From DASTFY01 sp963829955 (GTDB taxonomy: Bacteria > Actinomycetota > Acidimicrobiia > Acidimicrobiales > Ilumatobacteraceae): a DNA stretch of 64,000 nucleotides. Shown in pieces: positions 43,014-51,025 of this stretch. Within the stretch, counting starts at the first letter, position 1; each line of letters begins with the position of its first letter. The notes beneath the pieces were generated by a model. The model ran no database searches, was not told the origin of the DNA, and saw only the letters and a list, made by a program, of their open reading frames with translations. Made by a program: the position numbers and the translations under genes. The stretch is from NCBI GenBank assembly GCA_963829955.1, contig CAWHKS010000009.1, positions 124,001 to 188,000 on the forward strand. Reading direction: 5' to 3'.

Positions 43014-43279
43014 CGGAACCTTCGTTCGGGCTGAGGTGGACGACCCTCAGCAGCTGACGAAGGGACCGAGCACGTGGGTCTATCAGGCTACCCGCCTGGT
43101 CGCCGACCCCGGCTTCGAGGCCGGTTCCTCCCGGAAGCGTGCACCGCTCGTGGCCGGAAAGCGCAATGACCGGAAAGCGCAATGACAGGTGCCCGCTCGC
43201 AGCCGGAACGATCGTCGTCCGTTCTTGACCTGCGCCGGCGACATCGACCGATTTCGGGCGACGGTCGGCGGCCGGGCGG
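43014..43279. other. Gene-free region with a tandem duplication
   Basis: No convincing gene is visible. The only structure seen is a perfect head-to-tail duplication of CCGGAAAGCGCAATGA (43154-43169 and 43170-43185). Confidence 0.5.
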
Positions 43280-43396
43280 CTAGACGAAATTGTTGATGAC
43301 CACGGCGATGAGCACCGCGGCCAGGAGCACGATGGCGAGGGCGGCGAGGCCGTCCCGAGCAGCTCTGTTGCGAGCTGGCTGAGGCTCTTGCTCCAT
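43280..43396 (-). CDS. 38-aa single-helix membrane peptide
   Basis: ATG 43396, with AAGGAG about 9 nt upstream, opens a 38-residue frame: a charged N-terminus (MEQEPQPARNRAARD) and one membrane helix (GLAALAIVLLAAVLIAVVI) ending in NNFV. The start site and composition support a real small membrane protein. It lies 25 nt after the remnant of the phytoene-dehydrogenase-like gene on the same strand. Function unknown. Confidence 0.5.
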   Translation of the reverse strand: MEQEPQPARNRAARDGLAALAIVLLAAVLIAVVINNFV

Positions 43397-43421
43397 CTGG
43401 CCGGTCTCCTTCCTGGGATCG

Positions 43422-44723
43422 TCAATTCGATTGTCGAACAAGGCCGTCGACACCTTCAAGCCTGAGCTCGGGTGCCGAGTCGGGCAGGTGCGCAAGCGCG
43501 CGAGCAGCAGCGTTCGCACCGCACATCCCGTGTGCACCCGCGCCCGGCGGTGTCGATGCGGAGCACACGTAGATGCCGGGGATCCCGGTGAAGTACGGGT
43601 CGATGGCGAATCGTGGTCGGAACAGGAGCTGCTTCAGCGAGGATTCACCGCCGATGATGTCGCCGCCGACGTAGTTCGGGTTCTCCATCGACATCTCCGT
43701 CGTGGACCGCACCGCCGTGCCGATGATCCGCTCTCGGAAGCCCGGGGCGACCGCTCGACCTGAGCGATGATGGCCTCGGTCGCGTCGCCCGCGTATGCGT
43801 GGGGCACGTGTGCGTACGTCCACAAGGGATGGACGTTGCCCACCGACCGGGTCGGGTCGGCGAGATACTGCTGGCCGACGAGCACGAATGGCCGCTCTGG
43901 CATGGCACCTCGATGAACAGCCTTCTCGTTGGCGACGGTCTCGTCGAGGCCTCCACTGAGGTGGACCGTGCCGGCCTCGCGAGCCGCTGGAGCAGTCCAG
44001 GGGACATCGCCCTCGATCGCGAAGTCGACCTTGAACGCGCCGGGGCCGTGACGGAACCGACGGTACGACCGCGCGACGCGACTCGGGAGCCGATCACCGA
44101 GGATGTCGGCGGCGCCCGACGGGGAGACGTCCAACATCACGATGTCGCTGGGCGGCAGCTCGTCGGCCGACCTGATGCGCACGTCCGTCTCGATCCTGCC
44201 GCCATGACGTTCGATGTCGTTCACCAACGCGTCGGCGATCGCCTGTGAACCGCCTTCCGCCACGACCCAGCCTCGGGCGTGCCCTGCCACGATCAGCATG
44301 AGACCGACGGCACTGGTCATGGCCCGGTCGAGTCGAGAGAACGCGTGCGCCGCCACGCCCGCCCAGAGCGCCTTGGTCTGCTCCGTCCGCCACAGCCGAC
44401 CCACGGCAGTCGCCGGCAGCATCGCGCCGGCCCCGAAGCGCACCAACGTCAGCGGATGGCGCGGCACTCGCAGGGTCGGCTGCGAGGCGTCGGCGAACAG
44501 ATCCTCGAAACGCGCGGCCATCGGCTCGAACAACCGACGCCAACGCTGCCGGTCACGGCCGAGGGCCCGAGCGGTCTGCTCGATCGAGCGGTACATCACG
44601 CCGGACGAGCCGTCGTCGAGCGACCCGACCCGCCAGATGGATGCACGGCGCGTCGTCGTGCGCGTCCAGACTGCGGACGATCAGGTGGGGAAGCAGCGGC
44701 TGCTCGTGGAGCGGCGAGGTCAC
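43422..44723 (-). pseudogene. Phytoene-dehydrogenase-like FAD oxidoreductase, 5'-truncated and frameshifted
   Basis: The remnant reads, in three frames, SPLHEQPLLPHLIVRSLDAH, then SLDDGSSGVMYRSIEQTARA through the middle domain (VVAEGGSQAIADALVNDIER), then APGFRERIIGTAVRSTTEMS and YVCSASTPPGAGAHGMCGAN. Frame changes lie near 44622 and 43757. The first 60 or so residues, including the GxGxxG FAD-binding motif, are missing, because the region upstream of 44723 is the FadR promoter. Without this motif the protein could not bind FAD. Intact relatives are NAD(P)/FAD oxidoreductases of the CrtI/amine-oxidase type. Confidence 0.75.
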
Positions 44724-44740
44724 CGCGCCAGAGTACTCTT

Positions 44741-44757
44741 CAGACATCCAATGTCTG
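44741..44757. promoter_or_regulatory. FadR-type operator
   Basis: CAGACAT (44741-44747) and ATGTCTG (44751-44757) form a perfect inverted repeat with 7-bp arms and a CCA spacer. A further AGACATTGG lies at 44861-44869, just before the FadR ribosome site. This is the probable operator of the GntR/FadR-family gene at 44879 and of whatever gene was on the other side. Confidence 0.7.
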
Positions 44758-44878
44758 GAAGTGGGAGCTGGCGTCCGTTCCGGGAGTTGGCGACCGTCGC
44801 ACGGGGCTGCGATCGGCACCCGGTGATCGTGCGCCGTCGGCGCGGGACGCCGATCACCGAAGACATTGGAGGTTTGTG

Positions 44879-45595
44879 GTGAGCGTCACCTCGAGGGCGA
44901 TCGACAGCATCCGCGCGATGATCCGCTCGGGTGAACTGGCCCCCGGTGAGCGGCTGCCGCCCGAGCAGGAGTTGGCCGACCGCCTCGGCGTGTCGCGTGG
45001 GTCACTGCGCGAGGCGGTCCGGGCGCTGTCCCAGATCAACGTGCTCGACGTGCGTCGCGGCGACGGCACCTACGTCACGAGCCTGGCTCCCAGCGAGTTG
45101 TTGTCCGGCCTCGTGTTCGCGTTGGAGCTCGTTCAGGCCAAGGATCTCGACGAAGTGGTCGAAGTGCGCCAGTTGCTGCTACCACCAGCGGCGGCCCTCG
45201 CTGCGCAACGAGTGACTGAGGATCAACTCGCCCGGATGCACGAAGTACTCGAGCACCTCGAACGGGCCACGGATCCCGACGAGATCGTCCGCCTGCACGA
45301 GAAGTTCGGAGCGTTGGTGTTCGAGGCCACCGGCAACGAGACCCTCAGCTCGATCCTGCGTGCTCTCCAACTTCGGGGTGAGAACGTCCGCCGGGCGTGG
45401 CTCAGCGCCGAACCCACCCGCCGGGACGTCGCCCTCGCGCACCAGCGGATGCTGCTCGAGGCCCTCCAACGAGGCGACAGCGACATGGCCCAGTCGATCT
45501 CCGTCGTGCAGGTCGAACGCCGGCGCCGCTGGATCGAACGCCTACGCACCAGCACGTCCGCCGAGCCCTCGGTGCATGGCCAGCCCCTGCCTTGA
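44879..45595 (+). CDS. FadR-subfamily GntR regulator
   Basis: This 238-aa regulator has a winged helix with the GntR signature (ERLPPEQELADRLGVSRGSL then REAVRAL, about residues 22-48) and RRGDGTYVTS as the wing. The C-terminal FCD domain follows (EVRQLLLPPAAALAAQRVTE; HEKFGALVFEATGNETL). I chose GTG 44879 because GGAGG (44868-44872) is well spaced. It is divergent from the truncated redox gene and from a shared palindrome, so it is probably autoregulated; its original target may be lost. Confidence 0.88.
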   Translation: MSVTSRAIDSIRAMIRSGELAPGERLPPEQELADRLGVSRGSLREAVRALSQINVLDVRRGDGTYVTSLAPSELLSGLVFALELVQAKDLDEVVEVRQLLLPPAAALAAQRVTEDQLARMHEVLEHLERATDPDEIVRLHEKFGALVFEATGNETLSSILRALQLRGENVRRAWLSAEPTRRDVALAHQRMLLEALQRGDSDMAQSISVVQVERRRRWIERLRTSTSAEPSVHGQPLP

Positions 45596-45651
45596 GCAAC
45601 ACTGAGCGCCCGTCACGGGCCGATGGAACCCGAAGCGGCCGTCCCCTCGGG

Positions 45652-46692
45652 CTACGCCACCGTATGCAGCGCGAGGATGTTGAACGCGTGTACCCAGTCG
45701 CTCTTGCCGGCGAGTCGCAGGCTGCCGAGGTCTTGCGATGCCACGATCGCGGACACCCTCTCGTGCGTGAGTTCGTCGACGAGGATCTGACCCGGACCGG
45801 CGGCGGTCTGCAGGCGCGAGGCGACGTTCACCGGATCACCAACCACCGTGTAGTGCATACGGCGCTCTGAGCCGATGTTGCCGGCGATGACCTCTCCTGT
45901 TGTTACGCCGATGCCGAGATGCAGGCGTACCCCGGGCAGGGTCGGGATCTCGAGCCGCATGACCGCATCCTGCATGGCGAGGGCGGCGCGGACGGCACGC
46001 TCGGGATCGTCCGGGTGACCGATCGGGGCGCCGAAGAAGGACACCACGCCATCGCCGACGAAGTCGGCGACCGTGCCGCCGTGGCGCTCGACTGCGTCGC
46101 TCACGACGGTCAGGAATCGGTTCAAGAGATCCAGCGTCATCTCCGGAGGGTGCTCGGCGGCCAGTGCCGTGTAGCCACGCACGTCGGCGAACAAGGTGGA
46201 GACGCGCCGCCGATCACCGCCGAGCGAGACCGAGTAGGGATCACGGAGGACTTCCGCGGCGACGTTCGTGCTCACGTAGCGTCCGAGCACGTCGGCCAGC
46301 CGATCCTGCAATGCCTTCGTCCGCAGCAGCGAGCGCAGCCGGGCCGTCAGCTCGTTCGCGTCAAAGGGCTTCGACAGGAAGTCGTTGGCGCCCGCCTCGA
46401 GGCCGAGCGCCTTGTCCTCCGGTCGGTCCAGCGCTGTGAGCAGCAAGATTGGTAGCCCGGCGTACCGGGGCTGCTGGCGCAATCGCTCGCACACCTCGAT
46501 GCCACCGGGGGCGGGCATCATCACGTCGAGGCAGACAAGGTCGGGCATCGCTTCATCGACGACACGTAGCGCCGACTCGCCGTCGACCGCCTCGACGACG
46601 TCGTAGCCCTGACGCTCCAGGAGCTTGCGGAGGAGCGCGCGCGTCCCTGCCTCGTCGTCCACCGCGAGGATCAACGGCCGCTCACGTCTCAT
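45652..46692 (-). CDS. Response regulator with adenylate/guanylate cyclase output
   Basis: This 346-aa protein joins a receiver domain (residues 6-120; acidic pair at 12-13, phospho-acceptor Asp56 in LVCLDVMMP, Lys in DFLSKPFDA) to a class III nucleotide cyclase domain (about 160-335). Metal ligands are in STLFADVRGYTALAAEH and VADFVGDGVVSFFG; MHYTVVGDPVNVASRLQ holds the transition-state region. It is the last gene of the operon with the lone receiver and the histidine kinase, so the kinase probably sets cAMP (or cGMP) level. Confidence 0.9.
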   Translation of the reverse strand: MRRERPLILAVDDEAGTRALLRKLLERQGYDVVEAVDGESALRVVDEAMPDLVCLDVMMPAPGGIEVCERLRQQPRYAGLPILLLTALDRPEDKALGLEAGANDFLSKPFDANELTARLRSLLRTKALQDRLADVLGRYVSTNVAAEVLRDPYSVSLGGDRRRVSTLFADVRGYTALAAEHPPEMTLDLLNRFLTVVSDAVERHGGTVADFVGDGVVSFFGAPIGHPDDPERAVRAALAMQDAVMRLEIPTLPGVRLHLGIGVTTGEVIAGNIGSERRMHYTVVGDPVNVASRLQTAAGPGQILVDELTHERVSAIVASQDLGSLRLAGKSDWVHAFNILALHTVA

Positions 46693-47054
46693 GGCAACAG
46701 GCCCTCGATGGTGTCGACGAACGTGGCGAAGTCGATCGGCTTACTGAGATAGTCGTCGAACCCGGCCGCGAGCGCCCGATCACGATCTCCGAGCATGGCG
46801 TGGGCGGTGAACGCGACGATTCGCAGCTTCGCGGCGGCGCCCTGATCCCCGCGGAGCTCGCTCAAAGCCTGCCAACCGTCCATGTCGGGAAGACCCAAGT
46901 CCATGAGCACCAGGTCGGGAAGGCGTTCCCGCGCCAACGCGATGCCGTCGGTCGCGGTCTCGGCTGAGAGCACGAGGTGACCCGCCGCCTGCAGGAGCTT
47001 GCTCGCCAGGGCCCGGTTCGCGGGGGTGTCCTCGACGAGCAGGATCGTTGCCAC
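46689..47054 (-). CDS. Stand-alone receiver-domain response regulator
   Basis: This 121-aa CheY-like protein has the acidic pair at residues 8-9 (VEDT), Asp52 in LVLMDLGLPDMDGW and Lys in DDYLSKPIDF. There is no output domain. GTG 47054 overlaps the kinase stop by 1 nt, and its own stop overlaps the start of the REC-cyclase gene by 4 nt. It may act as an intermediate or phosphate sink between kinase and cyclase. Confidence 0.9.
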   Translation of the reverse strand: MATILLVEDTPANRALASKLLQAAGHLVLSAETATDGIALARERLPDLVLMDLGLPDMDGWQALSELRGDQGAAAKLRIVAFTAHAMLGDRDRALAAGFDDYLSKPIDFATFVDTIEGLLP

Positions 47055-48727
47055 TACAGCTGGGCCTTCGGTGCTCTCGCGTGCTCGCCGTCACCGGGGG
47101 TCGACTCGGGACTGGCGGACGCGCCGGGGGCTGAGCGGCAATCCAGTGGCAGGACGACGGTGAACACGCTTCCTCGTCCAACTTCACTGTGCAGGACGAT
47201 GTCGCCTCCCATCGCTCGGGCCAGGAGCCGGCTGATCGACAGACCGAGGCCGGTGCCGGGCGCGGCGCCCTTCGCCCGGTGGAACTCCTCGAAGATGACC
47301 TCTCGCTGCTCGGGCGCGATGCCGGGGCCGGTGTCGCGCACGGCGACGCGGAGACCGCCGTCCGCCGCGCGCCCCGCCTCGACGTCGACCTCACCCGCAT
47401 CCGTGAACTTCATCGCGTTCCCGATGAGGTTGACGAGGACTTGGCGGACACGCTGGCGGTCGAGAACCACCGCGGCCGGCGTTCCCTCGTTTCGCCACGC
47501 GAGACGGAGGCCCTTCTGCGCAGCCAGTGAGCGGTGCTGCGCCACCACGGCCTCTACCACCTCCCGGGGGTCGAACGACGCGGCGTCGATCGTCAGCGTC
47601 CCTGACTCGATCTTCGACAGATCAAGGATCTCATTGATCAGGCCCAGCAGGTCCTGCCCGCCCCGCTGGACCCATCCGAGCGAGGCCTTCTGCTCCTCGT
47701 TCAGCGGTCCGTCCACACCGGCCAGGAGCGCATCAGTGAAGCCGAGGATGGCCGTCATCGGCGTCCGCAGCTCATGACTGACATTGGCCAGGAACCGTGA
47801 CTTCGCCTCACTGGCGCGCTCGAGCGAAGCGTTCGTCTCACCGAGTTGCGTCGCGAGGGTGCGCTGCTCGTCGAACAGCGTCGCCAATCGCGCGCTCGTG
47901 CCGTTCAGGTCCTGCGCCAGCTTCCCGAACTCGTCGCGGTTCGGCACCTCCACGCGCTCGTCGAAGTCGCCTGCCGTGATGCCTGCCAGCGCGCGCTGCA
48001 TTTTCCTCACCGGAATGATGAACGCCCACGAGAGCACGAATCCCAGCAGGAGCGCGACGATGACGCTCGTCGCGGAGAACGCGACGACCATCGCTGTGAA
48101 GAACGTGCGGGAGTTCTGGAAGTCCGCCTGTGCTCGCGTCATGTCCTCGTTGGCAGTCGTGATCAGGGTCCTCATCGACGCCTCGAGCTCGTGGGACGTC
48201 GGGTGCTCCTCGTCGAGATGAAGGGACGTGGCGCCCGGGATGTCGCCCTGCTGGAACCGCTCCAACACCCGCTGGCCCGACGCCTCGTACTCCCGGTTGA
48301 CGCTCGTCACGTCGGCGTAGAACGCCGCGTTTGCCGGTTCGGCGCTCGCCATCGCCTCCAGGAGATCGGCGAAGGTGCTCTTGGCGTCGTCGACCTGGCC
48401 GTTGTACCGGGCGGCGTCCTGAGGGAGGAGCAAAGCCATGGCGCGGTAGTGGCTCTGTGCGGTTACCGCGTAGAGCATCTCGTGTGCGCGCGTCGCCTTG
48501 AGCTGCGCACGGTTCAGCTCGACCATGCGGTCGTTCATCTGGCGTATGACGATGAGGCCGAGGGCGCCCAGCGCGACGAGCAGCAAGGCGCCGGCGAGGA
48601 AGCCGAAGAGAAGCTTCCTGTGAACGCCCGAGTTCACGCGAGCCGCCGAGTCGACGAGTGGCCGCAGCCAACCGGTGAAGCGAGGCATCCTCGGCTCGGT
48701 GGCCGGCGTCGCGGGCTCTGGACTCAC
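47054..48727 (-). CDS. Membrane sensor histidine kinase
   Basis: This 557-aa kinase has two membrane helices (about residues 40-62, LLFGFLAGALLLVALGALGL, and 210-235, MVVAFSATSVIVALLLGFVL) bounding an extracytoplasmic four-helix sensor domain, then HAMP, the phospho-acceptor His in NVSHELRTPMTAILGFTD, and an ATPase domain (LVNLIGNAMKFTDAG; VRDTGPGIAPEQR; GTGLGLSISRLLA). It starts at GTG 48727 and is divergent from a CopB-like ATPase gene 61 nt away. The sensor type is that of methyl-accepting-like 4HB domains; its ligand is unknown. Confidence 0.92.
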   Translation of the reverse strand: MSPEPATPATEPRMPRFTGWLRPLVDSAARVNSGVHRKLLFGFLAGALLLVALGALGLIVIRQMNDRMVELNRAQLKATRAHEMLYAVTAQSHYRAMALLLPQDAARYNGQVDDAKSTFADLLEAMASAEPANAAFYADVTSVNREYEASGQRVLERFQQGDIPGATSLHLDEEHPTSHELEASMRTLITTANEDMTRAQADFQNSRTFFTAMVVAFSATSVIVALLLGFVLSWAFIIPVRKMQRALAGITAGDFDERVEVPNRDEFGKLAQDLNGTSARLATLFDEQRTLATQLGETNASLERASEAKSRFLANVSHELRTPMTAILGFTDALLAGVDGPLNEEQKASLGWVQRGGQDLLGLINEILDLSKIESGTLTIDAASFDPREVVEAVVAQHRSLAAQKGLRLAWRNEGTPAAVVLDRQRVRQVLVNLIGNAMKFTDAGEVDVEAGRAADGGLRVAVRDTGPGIAPEQREVIFEEFHRAKGAAPGTGLGLSISRLLARAMGGDIVLHSEVGRGSVFTVVLPLDCRSAPGASASPESTPGDGEHARAPKAQL

Positions 48728-48788
48728 GGGTGAAATTCGATGGGATGGCGGACGAGCGCCATCGAGAGCGGGTCTCCGGGCATGTCCG

Positions 48789-50903
48789 GTGAGATGCTAC
48801 GGCATCGCAGATGTGCCCTGGCCCGCTGGTCGCGCACGACACGACGATCAGGCAGGTACCGGCAAGCACGCCGGGCACCACCTTGAGGCGTTCCGCCGGC
48901 GGTTCTGGTGGAGCCTGCTGCTGACCGTCCCCGTGGTGGTCACCTCCGAGATGGTCATGGACTGGTTCGGTTACGACCTGGACTTCGCCGGCATCGAATG
49001 GGTCGGGCCGGTGCTGGGCTCGATCGTGTTCTTCTGGGGTGGTTGGCCCTTCCTCAAGGGCTCCTGCCAGGAGATCAAGGACCGCCAGCCGGGGATGATG
49101 CTGCTCATCGGCATGGCGATCACCGTCGCCTATGTCGCCTCAGTGGCGACGTCGCTCGGCTGGTTCGATCTGGACTTCTGGTGGGAGTTGTCGCTGCTCG
49201 TCACGATCATGCTGCTCGGGCACTGGCAGGAGATGAAGGCGTTGGGCCAGGCGCAGGACGCGCTTGCCGCGCTCGCCGCGCTCCTGCCCGACGAAGCGGA
49301 GCGGGTTCGTGACGACGGCCAGATCGAGACGGTGGCGCTGGACGCCCTCCGAGTGGGCGACGTCGTGTTGGTGCGCAGTGGCGCCCGGGTCCCCGCCGAC
49401 GGGACGATCATCGACGGCGTCGCGGAGGTCGACGAGTCGATGATCACCGGCGAGTCCAAGCCCATTGCCAAGGGCTCGGGCGATCAGGTCGTGGCCGGCA
49501 CCGTGTCGACCGACTCTGCGCTCCGCGTCCGCGTCGACGCTCTCGGCGAGGACACCGCCCTGGCGGGCATCCAACGCCTCGTCGCCGAGGCCCAGGCGTC
49601 GCGGTCGCGGACCCAGATGCTCGCCGACCGCGCCGCCGCTCTGCTGTTCTACGTGGCGACGGGTGCGGCCGCGATCACCGGCGTCGTGTGGGTCGCGCTG
49701 GGCGACCCGGACGAAGCGGTCGTGCGCGTCGTCACCGTGCTGGTGATCTCCTGCCCCCACGCGCTGGGGCTCGCTATCCCGCTGACCACCTCGCTCGCCT
49801 CGGCGATGGCGGCCAGCAACGGGATCCTCGTCAAGGATCGGCTCGCCTTGGAGGAGAGCCGCACCGTCAAGGCCTTCCTGTTCGACAAGACCGGCACGCT
49901 CACCAAGGGCCAGCACACCGTGACCGGCGTCGCGGGAGCAGAGCTCAGCGACGACGACGTGCTGCGCCTCGCCGGCGCCGTGGAAGCGGCCAGTGAGCAT
50001 CCCCTCGCTCGTGCCATCGTCGCCGCGGCGCGGGCTCGTGGTGCGCTCGGTACCGCCACCGACTTCCGCTCCATGACCGCCCGCGGCGTGGAGGCCACGG
50101 TCGACGGTGTTCGCTTCGCCGTCGGAGGTCCCGCGCTGGTCCGGGAGCGCTCGCTCGCCGAACCTGCCGATCTGGCGTCGCGGACGCACGGCTGGAAGCA
50201 GCGGGGCGCCTCCGTGCTCTACCTGGTCCGTGGCGACAGGATCGTTGGCGCGTTGGCGCTGGAGGACGAGGTGCGCCCCGAAGCGCGCGCCGCGGTCACC
50301 GAGCTCCAAGCGCTCGGCCGCAAGGTCGTGATGATCACCGGCGACGCCCAGCAGGTGGCCGAGGCCGTCGCTCGCGACCTCGGCGTCGACGAGGTGTTCG
50401 CCGAAGTGCTACCGGAGGACAAGGCGGCCAAGGTCACCGAGCTCCAGTCGCGTGGCCTGAAGGTCGCCATGGTCGGCGATGGTGTCAACGATGCCCCGGC
50501 CCTCGCCGCCGCCGACGTCGGCATCGCCATCGGCGCTGGCACCGATGTCGCTATCGAGTCGGCCGGACTCATCCTGGCCAGCTCCGATCCACGTGGCGTC
50601 GTCAGCATCATCCGCCTCTCGCGGGCCACCTACCGCAAGAGCCTCCAGAACCTGTGGTGGGCCGCCGGCTACAACATCGTCGCCATCCCGCTGGCGGCCG
50701 GCGCCTTCGCGTGGGCCGGGATCTCCATGCCCCCGGCCGTCGCTGCGCTGCTCATGAGCGTGTCGACCATCGTTGTCGCGCTCAACGCCCAGCTGCTCCG
50801 CCGCGTCGACCTCCGACCCGCCACCATGCCAAACCCAGTTGAGCGCCCGGAGGCGGAGTCGACCCGCCAGTTCCGGCTTGATCACCCACGGACGAGGAGT
50901 TGA
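48789..50903 (+). CDS. Heavy-metal P-type ATPase, CopB-like (P1B-3)
   Basis: This 704-aa transporter has TGES in the actuator domain, the metal-site motif SCPHALGLAIPL (CPH, the CopB-type signature), phosphorylation site DKTGTLTKG, the HP motif in ASEHPLARAIV and hinge GDGVNDAPALAAADVG. Eight helices are expected. There is no N-terminal HMA domain; a His-containing stretch (KHAGHH) precedes the first helix. CPH proteins export Cu2+ or Ag+. GTG 48789 is a guess (GTG 48813 also fits). It is divergent from a sensor kinase. Confidence 0.9.
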   Translation: MRCYGIADVPWPAGRARHDDQAGTGKHAGHHLEAFRRRFWWSLLLTVPVVVTSEMVMDWFGYDLDFAGIEWVGPVLGSIVFFWGGWPFLKGSCQEIKDRQPGMMLLIGMAITVAYVASVATSLGWFDLDFWWELSLLVTIMLLGHWQEMKALGQAQDALAALAALLPDEAERVRDDGQIETVALDALRVGDVVLVRSGARVPADGTIIDGVAEVDESMITGESKPIAKGSGDQVVAGTVSTDSALRVRVDALGEDTALAGIQRLVAEAQASRSRTQMLADRAAALLFYVATGAAAITGVVWVALGDPDEAVVRVVTVLVISCPHALGLAIPLTTSLASAMAASNGILVKDRLALEESRTVKAFLFDKTGTLTKGQHTVTGVAGAELSDDDVLRLAGAVEAASEHPLARAIVAAARARGALGTATDFRSMTARGVEATVDGVRFAVGGPALVRERSLAEPADLASRTHGWKQRGASVLYLVRGDRIVGALALEDEVRPEARAAVTELQALGRKVVMITGDAQQVAEAVARDLGVDEVFAEVLPEDKAAKVTELQSRGLKVAMVGDGVNDAPALAAADVGIAIGAGTDVAIESAGLILASSDPRGVVSIIRLSRATYRKSLQNLWWAAGYNIVAIPLAAGAFAWAGISMPPAVAALLMSVSTIVVALNAQLLRRVDLRPATMPNPVERPEAESTRQFRLDHPRTRS

Positions 50904-51025
50904 CGCCGGCGGACACGATCGGCGCGACGAGTCCGAGGTGCCGTGCCGATCCTGTGAAGTCGCCCAGAAGGGTTGGCGCGGTTCCTGCCGTGGTCTCGCT
51001 CCGAGTGTGTGCGGAGAGCCGCACC
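50904..51025. other. Convergent intergenic region
   Basis: About 120 nt between the convergent P-type ATPase and PhoD-like genes. No T-rich terminator or clear long hairpin is visible. Confidence 0.4.
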
